NCBI RefSeq assembly: GCF_010131535.1
Contig: NZ_WUBS01000014.1
Coordinates: forward strand, 29,216-93,215
Source: Acerihabitans arboris
GTDB taxonomy: Bacteria > Pseudomonadota > Gammaproteobacteria > Enterobacterales > Enterobacteriaceae
Direction of reading: 5' to 3'
Length of the DNA stretch: 64,000 nucleotides
The notes beneath the pieces were generated by a model that saw only the letters and a program-made list of their open reading frames with translations, had not been told where the DNA came from and made no database searches. A program made the position numbers and the translations under genes. Every line of letters starts with the position of its first letter. Position 1 is the first letter of the stretch. Below are positions 8,854-18,156 of the stretch, piece by piece.

Positions 8854-10107
8854 TTGACTACTGCCCGTATTCCCCTCGCCCCTAAAAAAAGCGTACGCAC
8901 CGCCGCCAGCGCACTGAGGCATCCTAATTACCGACGATTTTTCGGCGGTCAGCTGTTATCGGTGATCGGCAGTTGGATTCATACGATTGCCCTTGGCTGG
9001 CTGATTTGGCGGCTGGGCGTGTCGTCGCCGGTCATGCTTGGGCTGCTGGCTTTTTGCAGCCAGGGACCGATCCTGCTGTTTGGCCTGTTTACCGGCGTTA
9101 TCGTCGATCGCTGCGACCGTCGCCGGTTGGTACTGGCCACGCAAATCGGCCTGACGCTGTTGGTTGCGCTGTTGTCGGTGCTAACGTTAAATCATTGGAT
9201 TACCGGTGAAATTGCCATCTTTATCGCGCTGGGACTGGGCCTTATCAGCGCGTTTGACCTGCCGGGACGGCAGTCGCTGGTGGTCGACCTGGTGGAATAT
9301 AACGACCTGGGCAACGCGCTGGCGCTGAACTCGGTTATTTTTAACGGCGCCCGTCTTATCGGACCGGCACTGGGCGGCGTGCTGGTGGATACCGTCGGGG
9401 AAGGATGGTGTTTTGCCTTTATCGCCGCCTCCTATGTGCCGCTGATCCTGTTTTTATCCACCATGCGCATCCCGCAGCGCCCGCCGGTGACCCGTAGCGG
9501 TAGCCTGCTGACGGAGATGGGGGAAGGTCTGAGGTTCCTGCGCCAGGATCCCGACGCCCTGCGTATCCTGCTGTTGGTCGGTTTATGCAGCCTGACCAGC
9601 GTGCCGTATTTTTCCTTTTTGCCCATGCTGGCGGATACGGTGTTAAAAGGCGGCCCCGCCGGGTCGGGCATCCTGATGAGCATTACCGGCGTCGGCGCGC
9701 TGACGGCCGCCCTGCGCCTGGCGTGGAGCAGCGATATCGGCAAGATGCGCCCCTGGCCGATGTGGGCGGCGCTGATGCTGGGCGTCTCCCAGGTTTGCCT
9801 GGGCCTGTCGCACCTGTTCTGGCTGAGCGCCCTGATAGCCGCGCCGATAGGTTATGCCATTTTAACCCAGAACCTGAGCTCGAACTCGCTGCTCCAGCAC
9901 CGGGTGCCCGACGCCCTGCGCGGACGGCTGATGTCCTTTTATTCCATGATGCTGATTGGCACCGTGCCCATCGGCGCCATGATCTGCGGCGGCGCGGCCG
10001 AACTGCTCGGGCTGCCGCTGACCATGATCATCGGCGGCCTGGCATGCCTGGCCGGCGTAGCCGCCATCGCCGGCTGGGATTGCTTTAGCGCCCGGCGCAA
10101 CGCGTGA
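8854..10107 (+). CDS. MFS transporter (EntS-like)
   Basis: A 417-residue inner-membrane carrier of the major facilitator superfamily with about 12 predicted helices. The opening ALRHPNYRRFFGGQLLSVIGSWI and the cytoplasmic loop VDRCDRRRLVLATQI are typical of the EntS-like branch, often exporters of siderophores or drugs. I chose the TTG at 8854 because GGGAG lies five bases upstream and no in-frame ATG fits; other TTG or GTG starts lie further upstream. It lies between the importer and a CocE hydrolase on the same strand. It may export a product or a toxic substrate of the pathway. Confidence 0.85.
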   Translation: MTTARIPLAPKKSVRTAASALRHPNYRRFFGGQLLSVIGSWIHTIALGWLIWRLGVSSPVMLGLLAFCSQGPILLFGLFTGVIVDRCDRRRLVLATQIGLTLLVALLSVLTLNHWITGEIAIFIALGLGLISAFDLPGRQSLVVDLVEYNDLGNALALNSVIFNGARLIGPALGGVLVDTVGEGWCFAFIAASYVPLILFLSTMRIPQRPPVTRSGSLLTEMGEGLRFLRQDPDALRILLLVGLCSLTSVPYFSFLPMLADTVLKGGPAGSGILMSITGVGALTAALRLAWSSDIGKMRPWPMWAALMLGVSQVCLGLSHLFWLSALIAAPIGYAILTQNLSSNSLLQHRVPDALRGRLMSFYSMMLIGTVPIGAMICGGAAELLGLPLTMIIGGLACLAGVAAIAGWDCFSARRNA

Positions 10108-10146
10108 TTTCCCTACTTTTATCCGTTATCGCCGGGAGGCACCAGC

Positions 10147-12186
10147 ATGTCAGACACTATTGAACCATTACTTGCGGTACCCGCGTATCGCCAGATAGTC
10201 ATTCCCCTGTCGGATGGCGTGCGGCTTGCCGCCCGACTGTGGTTGCCGGATGGCGACACCCGGGTTCCGCTGGTGCTCGAATGGATTCCTTATCGCCAAT
10301 CCGATAATACGGCGGTGGGCGACTCGATGATCCACGGCTTCTTCGCCGCCCATGGCATGGCCGCCATGCGTATCGACCTGCGCGGCAGCGGCAACTCCAC
10401 CGGGCTGCTGCAAGACGAGTACCTGGCCCGGGAGCAGGATGACGCGGTGGAGGTAATAGCCTGGATCGCCGCCCAGCCGTGGTGCAACGGCAACGTCGGC
10501 ATGATCGGCATCTCCTGGGGCGGTTTTGCCGCGCTGCAGATCGCCGCCCGCCGGCCGCCGGCGCTGAAGGCCATTATTACCTGTTGTTCCACCGACGATC
10601 GTTATGCCGACGACGTGCATTTCATGGGCGGGGCGCTGCTGACCGACGGGCTGCAATGGGGCAGCGGCTTGTTTACCCAGCTGGGCCGGCCGCTGGACCC
10701 GGCCCATGTGGGCGAGGGCTGGCGCGATTTATGGCTGCAACGCCTTGAGGGCATGGAGCCGCCGCTCGGCCGATGGCTGGCGCATATGGAGCGCGACGAT
10801 TTCTGGCGGCACGGATCGGTATGCGAAAACTACGACGATATCCAGTGCGCGGTCTATGCGGTGGGCGGCTGGACCGATGGTTATTCCGACGCCATCCTGC
10901 GCCTGATGGCAAACCTGAACGTGCCGCGCAAAGGGCTGATCGGTCCCTGGACCCATATCTATCCTAACTGGGGCACGCCGGGACCGGCTATCGATTTCCT
11001 CGGCGTTTGCCAACGCTTTTGGCGGCAATGGCTGCTGGGTGAGGAGACCGGTATTATGGACGAGCCGATGCTGGATCTCTGGCAGGGGGAGCATTTACGT
11101 TCGGAACCCTCGTCGCTGACTCTCGATGGCCAGTGGATCACCGCGCCGGGCTGGCCGGTGGCTTCGCCAAGCCGGGATTTCTACCTGGCCGACGGCCGGT
11201 TGTCGGACCTTCCGCCTCCGCCTGTGCCCGCGTCCGCCTCAATGAACGCGCCGACGCATACGCCCACATCCTCGCTGGTGATAGATACGCCGATGCACTG
11301 CGGCCTGATGGCCGGCGAGTGGTGCCCATTGGACGGCGGCGGCAACGCGCCGGAATTCCAGGACGATCAGCGCCAGGACGACGGCCTGTCGGTCTGCTTT
11401 GATACCCCGGTCCTTAATGAGCCGTTGATCCTATGCGGCAAGGCCGGGCTGGAAGTGGATATTGCTTTTGATACTCCCTCGGCCATGGTGATCCTACGGT
11501 TAAACGAGGTAGCCGCCGACGGCCGCTCCGCCCGCATTACCTTTGGCATCCATCGGCTGGTGCGTCCCGATGTGCCGGCCGGGCAGGCCTTTCGGGTGGT
11601 ATTGCCGTTAAAAGGCGTTGCCTACCGTTTTTCCCCTGGCTGCCGGGTGCGCCTGGCGCTGTCGACCACCTACTGGCCTATGGCCTGGGCCGAGCCCGGC
11701 CAGGGGCCGGTAACGCTGTTCCCGCACGGCGCGGTGTTCCGCCTGCCGTCCCGTGCGCCGGACGTGCTGGATCGCGCCGGGCCGTTTGGGGCCGCCCGTT
11801 CTGCGCCCGCGCTGGACCATGATATATTGGCGCGGGAAGTCACGTCACGCCAGGTACAATGGGACGCGGCCAGCGGTACGCACCGGCTGACCATGGATGC
11901 CAAACGGCAGCAGACCCGCATCGGCGAGCTGAGTTTTGACGGCGAGGGCCATGAGTCCTACGATATCGGCGCCACGCCTGAAAGCGCCCGCTGGGAGGCA
12001 GTACGGATGCAGCGTTATACCCGGCCCGGCTGGCATATCGAGCTGCGCAGCGAAACAACCCTGGCCTGGAAAGACTCCGCGCTGATCCTGACCTCCCGCT
12101 ATGAAGCGCGGGAAAACCAGCAGGTGGTGTTTGAACGGCGGTGGGAACAGCAATTTGCCGCAAGAATTAACGGCAAAAACACCTGA
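10147..12186 (+). CDS. CocE/NonD-family serine hydrolase
   Basis: A 679-residue hydrolase of the cocaine esterase / X-prolyl dipeptidyl peptidase (S15) family. The alpha/beta-hydrolase nucleophile motif is GISWGG with Ser123. The acid should lie in [12 protein letters not shown] and the histidine in [15 protein letters not shown], and a C-terminal jelly-roll domain follows. Members cleave esters, beta-lactam side chains or X-Pro peptides. No signal peptide is seen, so it would act in the cytosol on imported material. A GGGAGG ribosome site precedes the ATG. A paralog of similar size lies at 14065-16068 on the other strand. Confidence 0.9.
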   Translation: MSDTIEPLLAVPAYRQIVIPLSDGVRLAARLWLPDGDTRVPLVLEWIPYRQSDNTAVGDSMIHGFFAAHGMAAMRIDLRGSGNSTGLLQDEYLAREQDDAVEVIAWIAAQPWCNGNVGMIGISWGGFAALQIAARRPPALKAIITCCSTDDRYADDVHFMGGALLTDGLQWGSGLFTQLGRPLDPAHVGEGWRDLWLQRLEGMEPPLGRWLAHMERDDFWRHGSVCENYDDIQCAVYAVGGWTDGYSDAILRLMANLNVPRKGLIGPWTHIYPNWGTPGPAIDFLGVCQRFWRQWLLGEETGIMDEPMLDLWQGEHLRSEPSSLTLDGQWITAPGWPVASPSRDFYLADGRLSDLPPPPVPASASMNAPTHTPTSSLVIDTPMHCGLMAGEWCPLDGGGNAPEFQDDQRQDDGLSVCFDTPVLNEPLILCGKAGLEVDIAFDTPSAMVILRLNEVAADGRSARITFGIHRLVRPDVPAGQAFRVVLPLKGVAYRFSPGCRVRLALSTTYWPMAWAEPGQGPVTLFPHGAVFRLPSRAPDVLDRAGPFGAARSAPALDHDILAREVTSRQVQWDAASGTHRLTMDAKRQQTRIGELSFDGEGHESYDIGATPESARWEAVRMQRYTRPGWHIELRSETTLAWKDSALILTSRYEARENQQVVFERRWEQQFAARINGKNT

Positions 12187-12242
12187 TTACGTTAGTATGG
12201 TGAACATGACGGGCTTAACGTTGCGCAACCGGACCCTGTAAT

Positions 12243-13211
12243 ATGCAGCCAAATGAACCCATCGTGTTTACCTTCCTGCTGGGCCATGATTTTTCCATGA
12301 TGAGCCTGGCGTCGGCCATTGAGCCGCTGCGATCCTATAACCGGCTATACGAGCAAAAAGCCTTCGCCTGGCACCTGGCCAGCCTGGCCGGGGAGCCGGT
12401 CGAGGCGGCCAATGGCATTCCCTTCCCCACCGTGCCGGTTAACGACGTGCTGCCGGTTTCCCATTATCTGTTTATCTGCGGCGGCGAACGCGTGGTAGCG
12501 CCCAAGTTCGAGCGTGGTTATCTCAAGGCCGTGCGGCAGGCGGCCCGGGCCGGTATGTTTGTCGGCTCTCTTTCCACCGGCACGTTCCTGTTGGCCAAAT
12601 GCGGCTTGCTCAAGGGATATCGCTGTACTATCCATTGGGAAAGCCGCACCGCGTTCGAGGAAAGTTATCCGGACATTGAGTGTACCCGCAAGATCTTCGA
12701 GATCGACCGCAACCGGCTGACCTGCTCCGGCGGGACGGCGGCGATGGATATGATGCTGACCCTGATTGCCGAGCGCTATGGCGACGATCGCGCCACCGCC
12801 GTCGCCAATCAGTTCCATCACGAACGGATCCGCAGCGCCGCCGACGATCAGCTCGGCGGCCGACCCTCGCAGGCGCCGATCCCGGCGACGCTGGGGTCGG
12901 CTATCGCCATTATGCAGACGCATATTGAAGATCTCCTGCCGTTGCCGGAAATCTCGGCGCGGGTCGGCATCGGCAGTCGTCAGCTTGAGCGGCTGTTCGC
13001 CCACTATTTTGCCAAGACGCCCCAGCGTTATTATCTGGAGCTGCGCCTGGAGCGGGCGCGGGAGATGCTGATTTATTCGGATTTATCGATTATTGATATT
13101 GCGGTATCGGCCGGCTTCAGCTCCACATCGCATTTCGCCGGTGGATTCCGGCGCGCGTTCGGCGTGCTGCCGTCGGATATGCGGCGCGCCCGGCGCGCCA
13201 AAAACCGCTGA
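12243..13211 (+). CDS. GlxA-family transcriptional regulator (DJ-1-like domain plus AraC helix-turn-helix)
   Basis: A 322-residue regulator. Residues 1-190 form a DJ-1/PfpI-type amidotransferase-like domain; its elbow GSLSTGTFLLAKCGLL has serine/threonine in place of the catalytic cysteine, as usual in this family. A C-terminal AraC double helix-turn-helix spans about residues 220-318 (LPLPEISARVGIGSRQLERL; DIAVSAGFSSTSHFAGGFRR). Relatives include GbdR, CdhR and ArgR, which sense small amines or amino acids. It lies 56 bp after the first CocE gene and faces the nitrilase/CocE operon, so it probably controls both. Candidate sites are at 3157-3204 and 16134-16165. Confidence 0.9.
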   Translation: MQPNEPIVFTFLLGHDFSMMSLASAIEPLRSYNRLYEQKAFAWHLASLAGEPVEAANGIPFPTVPVNDVLPVSHYLFICGGERVVAPKFERGYLKAVRQAARAGMFVGSLSTGTFLLAKCGLLKGYRCTIHWESRTAFEESYPDIECTRKIFEIDRNRLTCSGGTAAMDMMLTLIAERYGDDRATAVANQFHHERIRSAADDQLGGRPSQAPIPATLGSAIAIMQTHIEDLLPLPEISARVGIGSRQLERLFAHYFAKTPQRYYLELRLERAREMLIYSDLSIIDIAVSAGFSSTSHFAGGFRRAFGVLPSDMRRARRAKNR

Positions 13212-13297
13212 ACGCGCTGCCTGTTTTCCGCGCCGGATATTACGTCAGCCGAGAAACCCCGCCCCCGATGGCGATGGAGGCGTTTGCGTGGCCGGGG

Positions 13298-14068
13298 TTA
13301 ATACAAATCGGCCCGGCGGTCCGCGATGTAAGGATGATTTAGCCGCCAGGCGCTGAGCGTTTCCAGGCTGATGTCCGCCGTTATAAATGCCGCCCCGCCC
13401 GAGGGCGCCGTCGCTACAATGGCGCCGTCCGGTCCGGCCAAGCGGCTTTGACCAACGCAGGGGAACGCGCCGCCGGTATCGCCGCGATTGGCAAAAACGA
13501 CATAACAGCCGTTTTCATAGGCCCGGGCGGGCACCGTATGGCGGGGTACTACGTCATAACCGGCGCTGGTGGCGCTGATGCACAGCAGGCAATCCATACC
13601 GTTTGCCGCCAGCGCGCGCGCCGCTTCGGGAAAATCCAGGTCGTAGCAGATAAGCAAACCGAAATTTAACCCTTCCAGCACCACGTTGACCAGCCTGTTG
13701 CCGGGGCGGAACAATGCCGTCTCGTAACCGGACCATAGATGGGTCTTGCGATAATTAGCCAACACCCGGCCATGGCGATCGATAAGGCGCAGCGCATTAT
13801 ACAGCCCCTCGGCGCCCCGCTCGGCATAGCCGAATACCAACGCCTGCTGCTTTTCCCGCGCCAGTTCCGCGAGTGCCTGCAGGGTCGCGTCGCCTTGGGC
13901 CAACGCCATACGCTGGATACGGTCGGGATCGTCATATCCGCACAAGGCCAATTCCGGCAGCATGATCATATCGGCGTCCGGCAGGGCGTCCATCGCCGCG
14001 CGCACCCAGTCCGCGATCCCGCCCCGCCCGGCGGGCGCGCCGGTTATCTGGGCGATGCCAATCTTCAT
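13298..14068 (-). CDS. Carbon-nitrogen hydrolase (nitrilase superfamily amidase)
   Basis: A 256-residue amidase. The Glu-Lys-Cys triad is visible as Glu39 (MLPELALCGY), Lys108 (YRKTHLW) and Cys141 (LLICYDLDFPE). The family hydrolyses amide or nitrile bonds through a thioester. It is the second gene of a two-gene operon: the upstream CocE gene ends in ATGA, overlapping this start by 4 bp. Coupling with an ester/peptide hydrolase and a peptide-type importer suggests stepwise breakdown of an imported amide or peptide-like compound. The exact substrate is not deducible. Confidence 0.9.
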   Translation of the reverse strand: MKIGIAQITGAPAGRGGIADWVRAAMDALPDADMIMLPELALCGYDDPDRIQRMALAQGDATLQALAELAREKQQALVFGYAERGAEGLYNALRLIDRHGRVLANYRKTHLWSGYETALFRPGNRLVNVVLEGLNFGLLICYDLDFPEAARALAANGMDCLLCISATSAGYDVVPRHTVPARAYENGCYVVFANRGDTGGAFPCVGQSRLAGPDGAIVATAPSGGAAFITADISLETLSAWRLNHPYIADRRADLY

Positions 14069-16068
14069 GATACCTCTCCGCCAGGCCGGGCGCCGGGGAA
14101 AAACGGGAAATAATCTTCCCAGCGGCGCGAGAAGATGGCGCGGTCATGATCAAAGGCATCAAGGCTGGACTCAAGCCGCCAGCCGTCGTGGTCCGCGCTT
14201 AGCCGGGTGGTCACCTCCAGCCTGGCCTGCCAGTCGCCGCGCTGAAAACCGGCGCTGCGCACCGCCTCGGAACTGGCCGATAGCGGGTCGAGAGCGTTCA
14301 CCCTATACGTTTCCCGTCCCAGTGCGTCCAGGCGCAGGCCGGTTTCCTCCAGCATCAGCGCCCCGAGGTTGCGCGCCACCTCCAGGGTGGTATCGCCGTC
14401 ATCCATATCCCGGACCAGGCGCAGGCGTCCCCGCTGCGGCGGCACCAGCACCCGGGCAGGGACGGGCGCTGGCGACCGGGGAGCGCCGAGATCCGGCGCG
14501 GCGCACGGGTCGATTATGTCGTTGCGCAGCGGCAGTTCAACGCTGCCGGCGTACAGCGTGACGACGGCGCGCGTCGGCAGGGGGGCGGCCAAAGGCCAGT
14601 AGGCGGTGGAAACGGCCACGCGCAGGCGAAAGCCGGCGGGCAGCTCAAACGCGACGGCCTTAAGCGGCAGCCGGACGGTATAATGCCCGCCAGGCACCAG
14701 CGGCTCGCAGCGATCGTGGCCGTTACGCTGGGTCAGGTTAAGCAGGCCGTAGGTGATTCGGATAGAGGCGCCGTCCGGGCCAACCGCGTTCAGGCGTACC
14801 GCGATCATGGCCTGTGGCCGATCGGCGGCCAGCTCAATATTGATGATCGGGCGGCCCAGGATCTGTAGCGATGTATCGGCTACCGGCCCGTCGAAACAGG
14901 CGGAACCGGCGTCGTCCTCGCGCTGGTCACCGGGCATATCCGGACCCCAGCCGTAAGGACACCACTCTCCCGACGCGATGCCGGTGGTGGCCGGCGAACA
15001 GACGGTGATGGCGAACGGCGGCGACGCGGCCGGCTGCAAACCCCCGGCAGCCAGGTGAAGGATCCGCGCGCCGGGCGACTCAGCCGGCCACCGGCGTTCG
15101 GCAACCCAGCGGCCGCGCCGCGCCGGATAACGGGCGCGCGCGGGCTCCGCTTCCTGCATCCAGCAGGTCAGCATTGGCTCATCCATAATGCCGGTCCGCT
15201 CACCCTTAAGCCAGTGATCGAACCAGCGCGTGACGTAGCCGATAAAATCGATTTGCGGTCCCGGCGTGGCGATATGCGGGAACGCGTGGCCCCAGGGGCC
15301 AATCAGGCCCTTGCGTGGTCCCGGCAGGTTTTCCAGCAGGCGCAGCACGGTGTTGGTGTAGCCGTCCGCCCAGCCGCCGACCGCCAGCACCGGCACCTGG
15401 ACGGCGGCGTAATCCTCGCAGACCGAGCCGCTGCGCCAATAGTCGTCGCGTACCGCATGGCGCATCCAGCGCGCCGGGGGCGGCTGGTCCATGGCCTGCA
15501 GCCGCTCCAGCCAGATATCCCGCCAGCCGTCGCCGACGATATCGGGGTCGGGCGGGGTCGGCGTCCAGGTAAACAGCGTGGCGCCATACTGCAGGTTATC
15601 GTTAAGCAGCACGCCGCCCATATAATGCATATCATCGGCATAGCGGTCGTCGGTGGAGCAGGCGGTAACGATGGCTTTGAGCGCCGGCGGCCGCAGGGCG
15701 GCGATTTGCAACGCGTTAAAGCCGCTCCAGGAGATGCCTATCATCCCCACCGCGCCCGCGCACCAGGGCTGCGCGGCGATCCAGGCAATCACTTCGCAGG
15801 CGTCGGACCATTCCTGCGGCGTATATTCGTCGTTCATCAGGCCGTCGGAATCCCCCGCGCCGCGCATGTCGACCCTGACCGCGGCGTAACCGGCTTCGGC
15901 CAGGGCTGGATGCAAGATGGCATCGTCCCCGCGATGGCGATCGCGCCGCCGGTAGGGCAGATATTCCAGTATCGCCGGCACCGGCCCGGGGGCATCCGGC
16001 AACCACATCCGCGCCGCCAGCCGACAGCCGTCCGACAGGGTGATCCACACCGTTTCAATTATCCGCAT
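14065..16068 (-). CDS. CocE/NonD-family serine hydrolase, second copy
   Basis: A 667-residue paralog of the hydrolase at 10147. The nucleophile elbow is GISWSG (Ser114 with the start used here), with GGWADGYTNTVLRLL for the acid and GPWGHAFPHIATPGPQ for the histidine. I chose the ATG at 16068 because GGGGA sits seven bases before it; the ATG six bases upstream is too close to that site. It overlaps the nitrilase gene by 4 bp. The two CocE proteins share the long [18 protein letters not shown] loop region but differ clearly elsewhere, so they may act on different bonds or sizes of the same substrate class. Confidence 0.9.
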   Translation of the reverse strand: MRIIETVWITLSDGCRLAARMWLPDAPGPVPAILEYLPYRRRDRHRGDDAILHPALAEAGYAAVRVDMRGAGDSDGLMNDEYTPQEWSDACEVIAWIAAQPWCAGAVGMIGISWSGFNALQIAALRPPALKAIVTACSTDDRYADDMHYMGGVLLNDNLQYGATLFTWTPTPPDPDIVGDGWRDIWLERLQAMDQPPPARWMRHAVRDDYWRSGSVCEDYAAVQVPVLAVGGWADGYTNTVLRLLENLPGPRKGLIGPWGHAFPHIATPGPQIDFIGYVTRWFDHWLKGERTGIMDEPMLTCWMQEAEPARARYPARRGRWVAERRWPAESPGARILHLAAGGLQPAASPPFAITVCSPATTGIASGEWCPYGWGPDMPGDQREDDAGSACFDGPVADTSLQILGRPIINIELAADRPQAMIAVRLNAVGPDGASIRITYGLLNLTQRNGHDRCEPLVPGGHYTVRLPLKAVAFELPAGFRLRVAVSTAYWPLAAPLPTRAVVTLYAGSVELPLRNDIIDPCAAPDLGAPRSPAPVPARVLVPPQRGRLRLVRDMDDGDTTLEVARNLGALMLEETGLRLDALGRETYRVNALDPLSASSEAVRSAGFQRGDWQARLEVTTRLSADHDGWRLESSLDAFDHDRAIFSRRWEDYFPFFPGARPGGEVS

Positions 16069-16133
16069 GGGCATTTCCCCGCACTCGTTTCGATAGCCTT
16101 ATCTTTGCACAGCGCCAATCGCAGACCATGATG

Positions 16134-16165
16134 AATACGTCATGTTTTGCTGAAAATACGACATG
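16134..16165 (-). promoter_or_regulatory. Candidate GlxA/AraC operator: two direct repeats 21 bp apart
   Basis: On the plus strand AATACGTCATG (16134-16144) and AATACGACATG (16155-16165) repeat with a 21-bp period, 66-97 bp before the second CocE start. Read on the minus strand these are CATGACGTATT and CATGTCGTATT, the same half-site as in front of the importer operon at 3170 and 3191. Shared motif and shared spacing make common control by the regulator at 12243 likely. Confidence 0.5.
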
Positions 16166-16445
16166 CCGACGGCGATGCCCAAGGCTTAAATCTTCCGCCC
16201 AGCCTGGCGGGAAAGATTAAGATGCTGATAAAATACGCTGGTGGGGGAGGGGTATACCGCCGTTCGCAACGCAATCGGGCGGGGCTATTGTCCCAGGGGG
16301 AATTAACGTAATATGGCCGGCGACATCCGTGAACCGGCATTGCCAATGATTTCTATCCGGCCCTGCGGGCAATCCGTTAACATTACCAGGCCTAAAACTT
16401 ACCGCGCCGGCGGCAATTCAAGCCTGTCCATTGGCAGGAATCCCG
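16166..16445. other. Intergenic region between divergent genes
   Basis: The rest of the region between the second CocE gene (leftward) and the elaA-like gene (rightward). It should hold the promoter of elaA. I recognise no gene, RNA or repeat here other than the operator repeats just to its left. Confidence 0.5.
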
Positions 16446-16898
16446 ATGAACCCGAACTGGTATGACTGGCACCACCGCGAGCTGACGACTCAACGCCTGT
16501 ATGACATCCTGGCCCTGCGCAATGCGGTGTTTATCATCGAGCAAAACTGCCTTTATCAGGATGTTGACGGCCGTGATCTGGTTGGCGACAACCGCCATGT
16601 GGCAGGCTATCTGGACGGTGAATTAATCGCTTATGCCCGGATCCTGGCGGGTGGGGATCAATTGGCCATCGGCCGCGTAATTGTGTCGACCAACGCTCGC
16701 GGCGCCAACCTGGGCCGTCAGTTAATGGAGCGGGCGCTGGCGGCATGCGCGGCGCATTGGCCGGGCCGGACCATCCACCTGTCCGCCCAGGCTCATCTGC
16801 AGGCGTTCTATGGTCGTTTAGGTTTCAGCGCGGTGACCGAAGTGTATGACGAAGACGGCATCCCCCATATTGGCATGGATAACGCCAATCGCTGCTAG
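16446..16898 (+). CDS. elaA: GNAT N-acetyltransferase, ElaA family
   Basis: A 150-residue acetyltransferase of the ElaA branch of the GNAT fold. It starts MNPNWYDWHHRELTTQRLYD and has the ElaA landmark LRNAVFIIEQNCLYQDVDG RD (about residues 27-47), then the acetyl-CoA loop RGANLGRQLMERAL and the C-terminal YGRLGFSAVTEVYDEDGIPHIGM. The acceptor is not known for this family. The ATG at 16446 is preceded by AGGA; a TTG 15 bases upstream is less likely. It is a single gene with a hairpin after it, and it converges with the polyketide synthase gene. Confidence 0.88.
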   Translation: MNPNWYDWHHRELTTQRLYDILALRNAVFIIEQNCLYQDVDGRDLVGDNRHVAGYLDGELIAYARILAGGDQLAIGRVIVSTNARGANLGRQLMERALAACAAHWPGRTIHLSAQAHLQAFYGRLGFSAVTEVYDEDGIPHIGMDNANRC

Positions 16899-16954
16899 AA
16901 TAGACGGCCCCGCGGCCGCCGGTAAAGCCATAAGCCTTGAAACGTGTTAACGCC

Positions 16955-16975
16955 ACCGCCGTATAGCGGCGGTTT
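16955..16975 (+). terminator. Hairpin between convergent genes
   Basis: ACCGCCG (16955-16961) and CGGCGGT (16967-16973) form a 7-bp stem with a 5-base loop, followed only by TT. It lies between the elaA-like gene and the end of the polyketide synthase gene. It could act as a weak terminator, but the U-tract is short. Confidence 0.4.
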
Positions 16976-17002
16976 CAATACCTGGACATAACTGCGCCGC
17001 TA

Positions 17003-18046
17003 TTATCTCCATTGGGATAAACACATTTCCGCGACAATACCCGGACCAAAACCGGCAATGATAGCTTTGCCGCCTGTTTTAAACAGGCTGGATTCATGCA
17101 TCCGCCGATAAGCTTCGAATACCACCGAGCTGGCGATATTGCCGCAATTGACCAGCGTGTCGCGGCTAAATGAAAATTGCTCCCGCTGCACGCCGAGGTA
17201 TTTACATAAATCGTCCAATATTCTCGGCCCGCCCGCGTGGATAATGTAGTAATCAAGCTTATCGATTTCCCAGCCATGCGCGTGGGCAAATTCCGTCATC
17301 ACCGGCGCCAGGGGTTTCATCGTGCCGGGCACGCGTTTATCCAGCCGGAAGTGAAAACCGGTGTCTTTTACGGCATAGCGGATCCATTCATCGGTTTCCG
17401 GAATTAAATAACTGCTGTTGCGCTGTAACTCCAGCCCGTTGCCGGAATGGGCGGTGACTACCGCTGCGGTTATCGCATCGCCAAACAGGCCGTCCGAAAG
17501 GAGACTGCCGATATCACCGTCGGTAGGCTGATAGCTTAGCGAGCAAAATTCACAGCTGACAATCAGTACGTTGCTGTCGGGATGCGCGACGATAAAATCC
17601 AGCGCCCGGTTTATCGCCGCGCCGCCCGCGGCACAACCCATTTGCGATATAGGAATTTGCACGGTATCGAGGGGAAATCCCATTTTATTGATAAGCCATG
17701 CGGTTAAGGACGGCATCAAAAAGCCGGAGCAGGAAACGTAAATTATCGCTGAAATATTCTTGGCGGTAATATCGGCATGGCCTAGCGCTTCCTCAATCAC
17801 TCCCGGAACAAGTCGTTTTGATTGATACTCAAAAATTGCATTTCTATAGCCAAAGCCAGGGTGAAGAGATGCAAGTTCAATTGGTTGAATAATATGTCTT
17901 TTTTTAACACCTGTATTGGTAATAAGGTCGATTGCTTTATCCAGGTTGGGATTATCCTTGAATTCCCGTTTAGCTAATTCAATCGTATCCTCCAGGGTAA
18001 TAATATATTCCGGCAGATAAATTGCTGGTTTGTGTAGTGTAGGCAT
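17003..18046 (-). CDS. Type III polyketide synthase, RppA-like (tetrahydroxynaphthalene synthase family)
   Basis: A 347-residue ketosynthase related to Streptomyces RppA, which makes 1,3,6,8-tetrahydroxynaphthalene from five malonyl-CoA; the product oxidises to flaviolin. With the start at MPTLHKPAIYLPEY the catalytic triad falls at Cys138 (QMGCAAGG), His270 (IIHAGGPRI) and Asn303 (NCGNIASS), the RppA numbering as I recall it. The extra RppA cysteine, Cys106 (VSCSGFLMPS), is also present. PhlD of Pseudomonas is a more distant relative. The gene is monocistronic with no oxidase, P450 or exporter beside it. It is AT-richer than its neighbours and has a long AT-rich upstream region, suggesting transfer. 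A start three codons upstream (18055) cannot be excluded. Confidence 0.93.
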   Translation of the reverse strand: MPTLHKPAIYLPEYIITLEDTIELAKREFKDNPNLDKAIDLITNTGVKKRHIIQPIELASLHPGFGYRNAIFEYQSKRLVPGVIEEALGHADITAKNISAIIYVSCSGFLMPSLTAWLINKMGFPLDTVQIPISQMGCAAGGAAINRALDFIVAHPDSNVLIVSCEFCSLSYQPTDGDIGSLLSDGLFGDAITAAVVTAHSGNGLELQRNSSYLIPETDEWIRYAVKDTGFHFRLDKRVPGTMKPLAPVMTEFAHAHGWEIDKLDYYIIHAGGPRILDDLCKYLGVQREQFSFSRDTLVNCGNIASSVVFEAYRRMHESSLFKTGGKAIIAGFGPGIVAEMCLSQWR

Positions 18047-18130
18047 TTTTAGCATAGCTCCATAACATCTTTATAATAAGTCAATTAACTCATTCACGTC
18101 TTCAATTAATACAAACTTAGCGCCTTAATA

Positions 18131-18156
18131 TTGGTAGTCAGGAACCAATTTGTCAA
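18131..18156 (-). promoter_or_regulatory. Candidate promoter and operator of the polyketide synthase gene
   Basis: On the minus strand a perfect -35 box TTGACA lies at 18156-18151. Just downstream, TTGGT and ACCAA (18148-18144 and 18135-18131) form an inverted repeat that would sit between -35 and -10. The -10 is not clear: CAATAT at 17-bp or TATTAA at 20-bp spacing. The palindrome could bind a repressor. Distance to the start codon is about 100 bp. Confidence 0.4.

Noticed and set aside
15055..16131. Long plus-strand open frame of 358 codons
   Set aside because: Antisense to the second CocE hydrolase, whose catalytic motifs are intact; the product is rich in Arg, Gly and Pro as in shadow frames.
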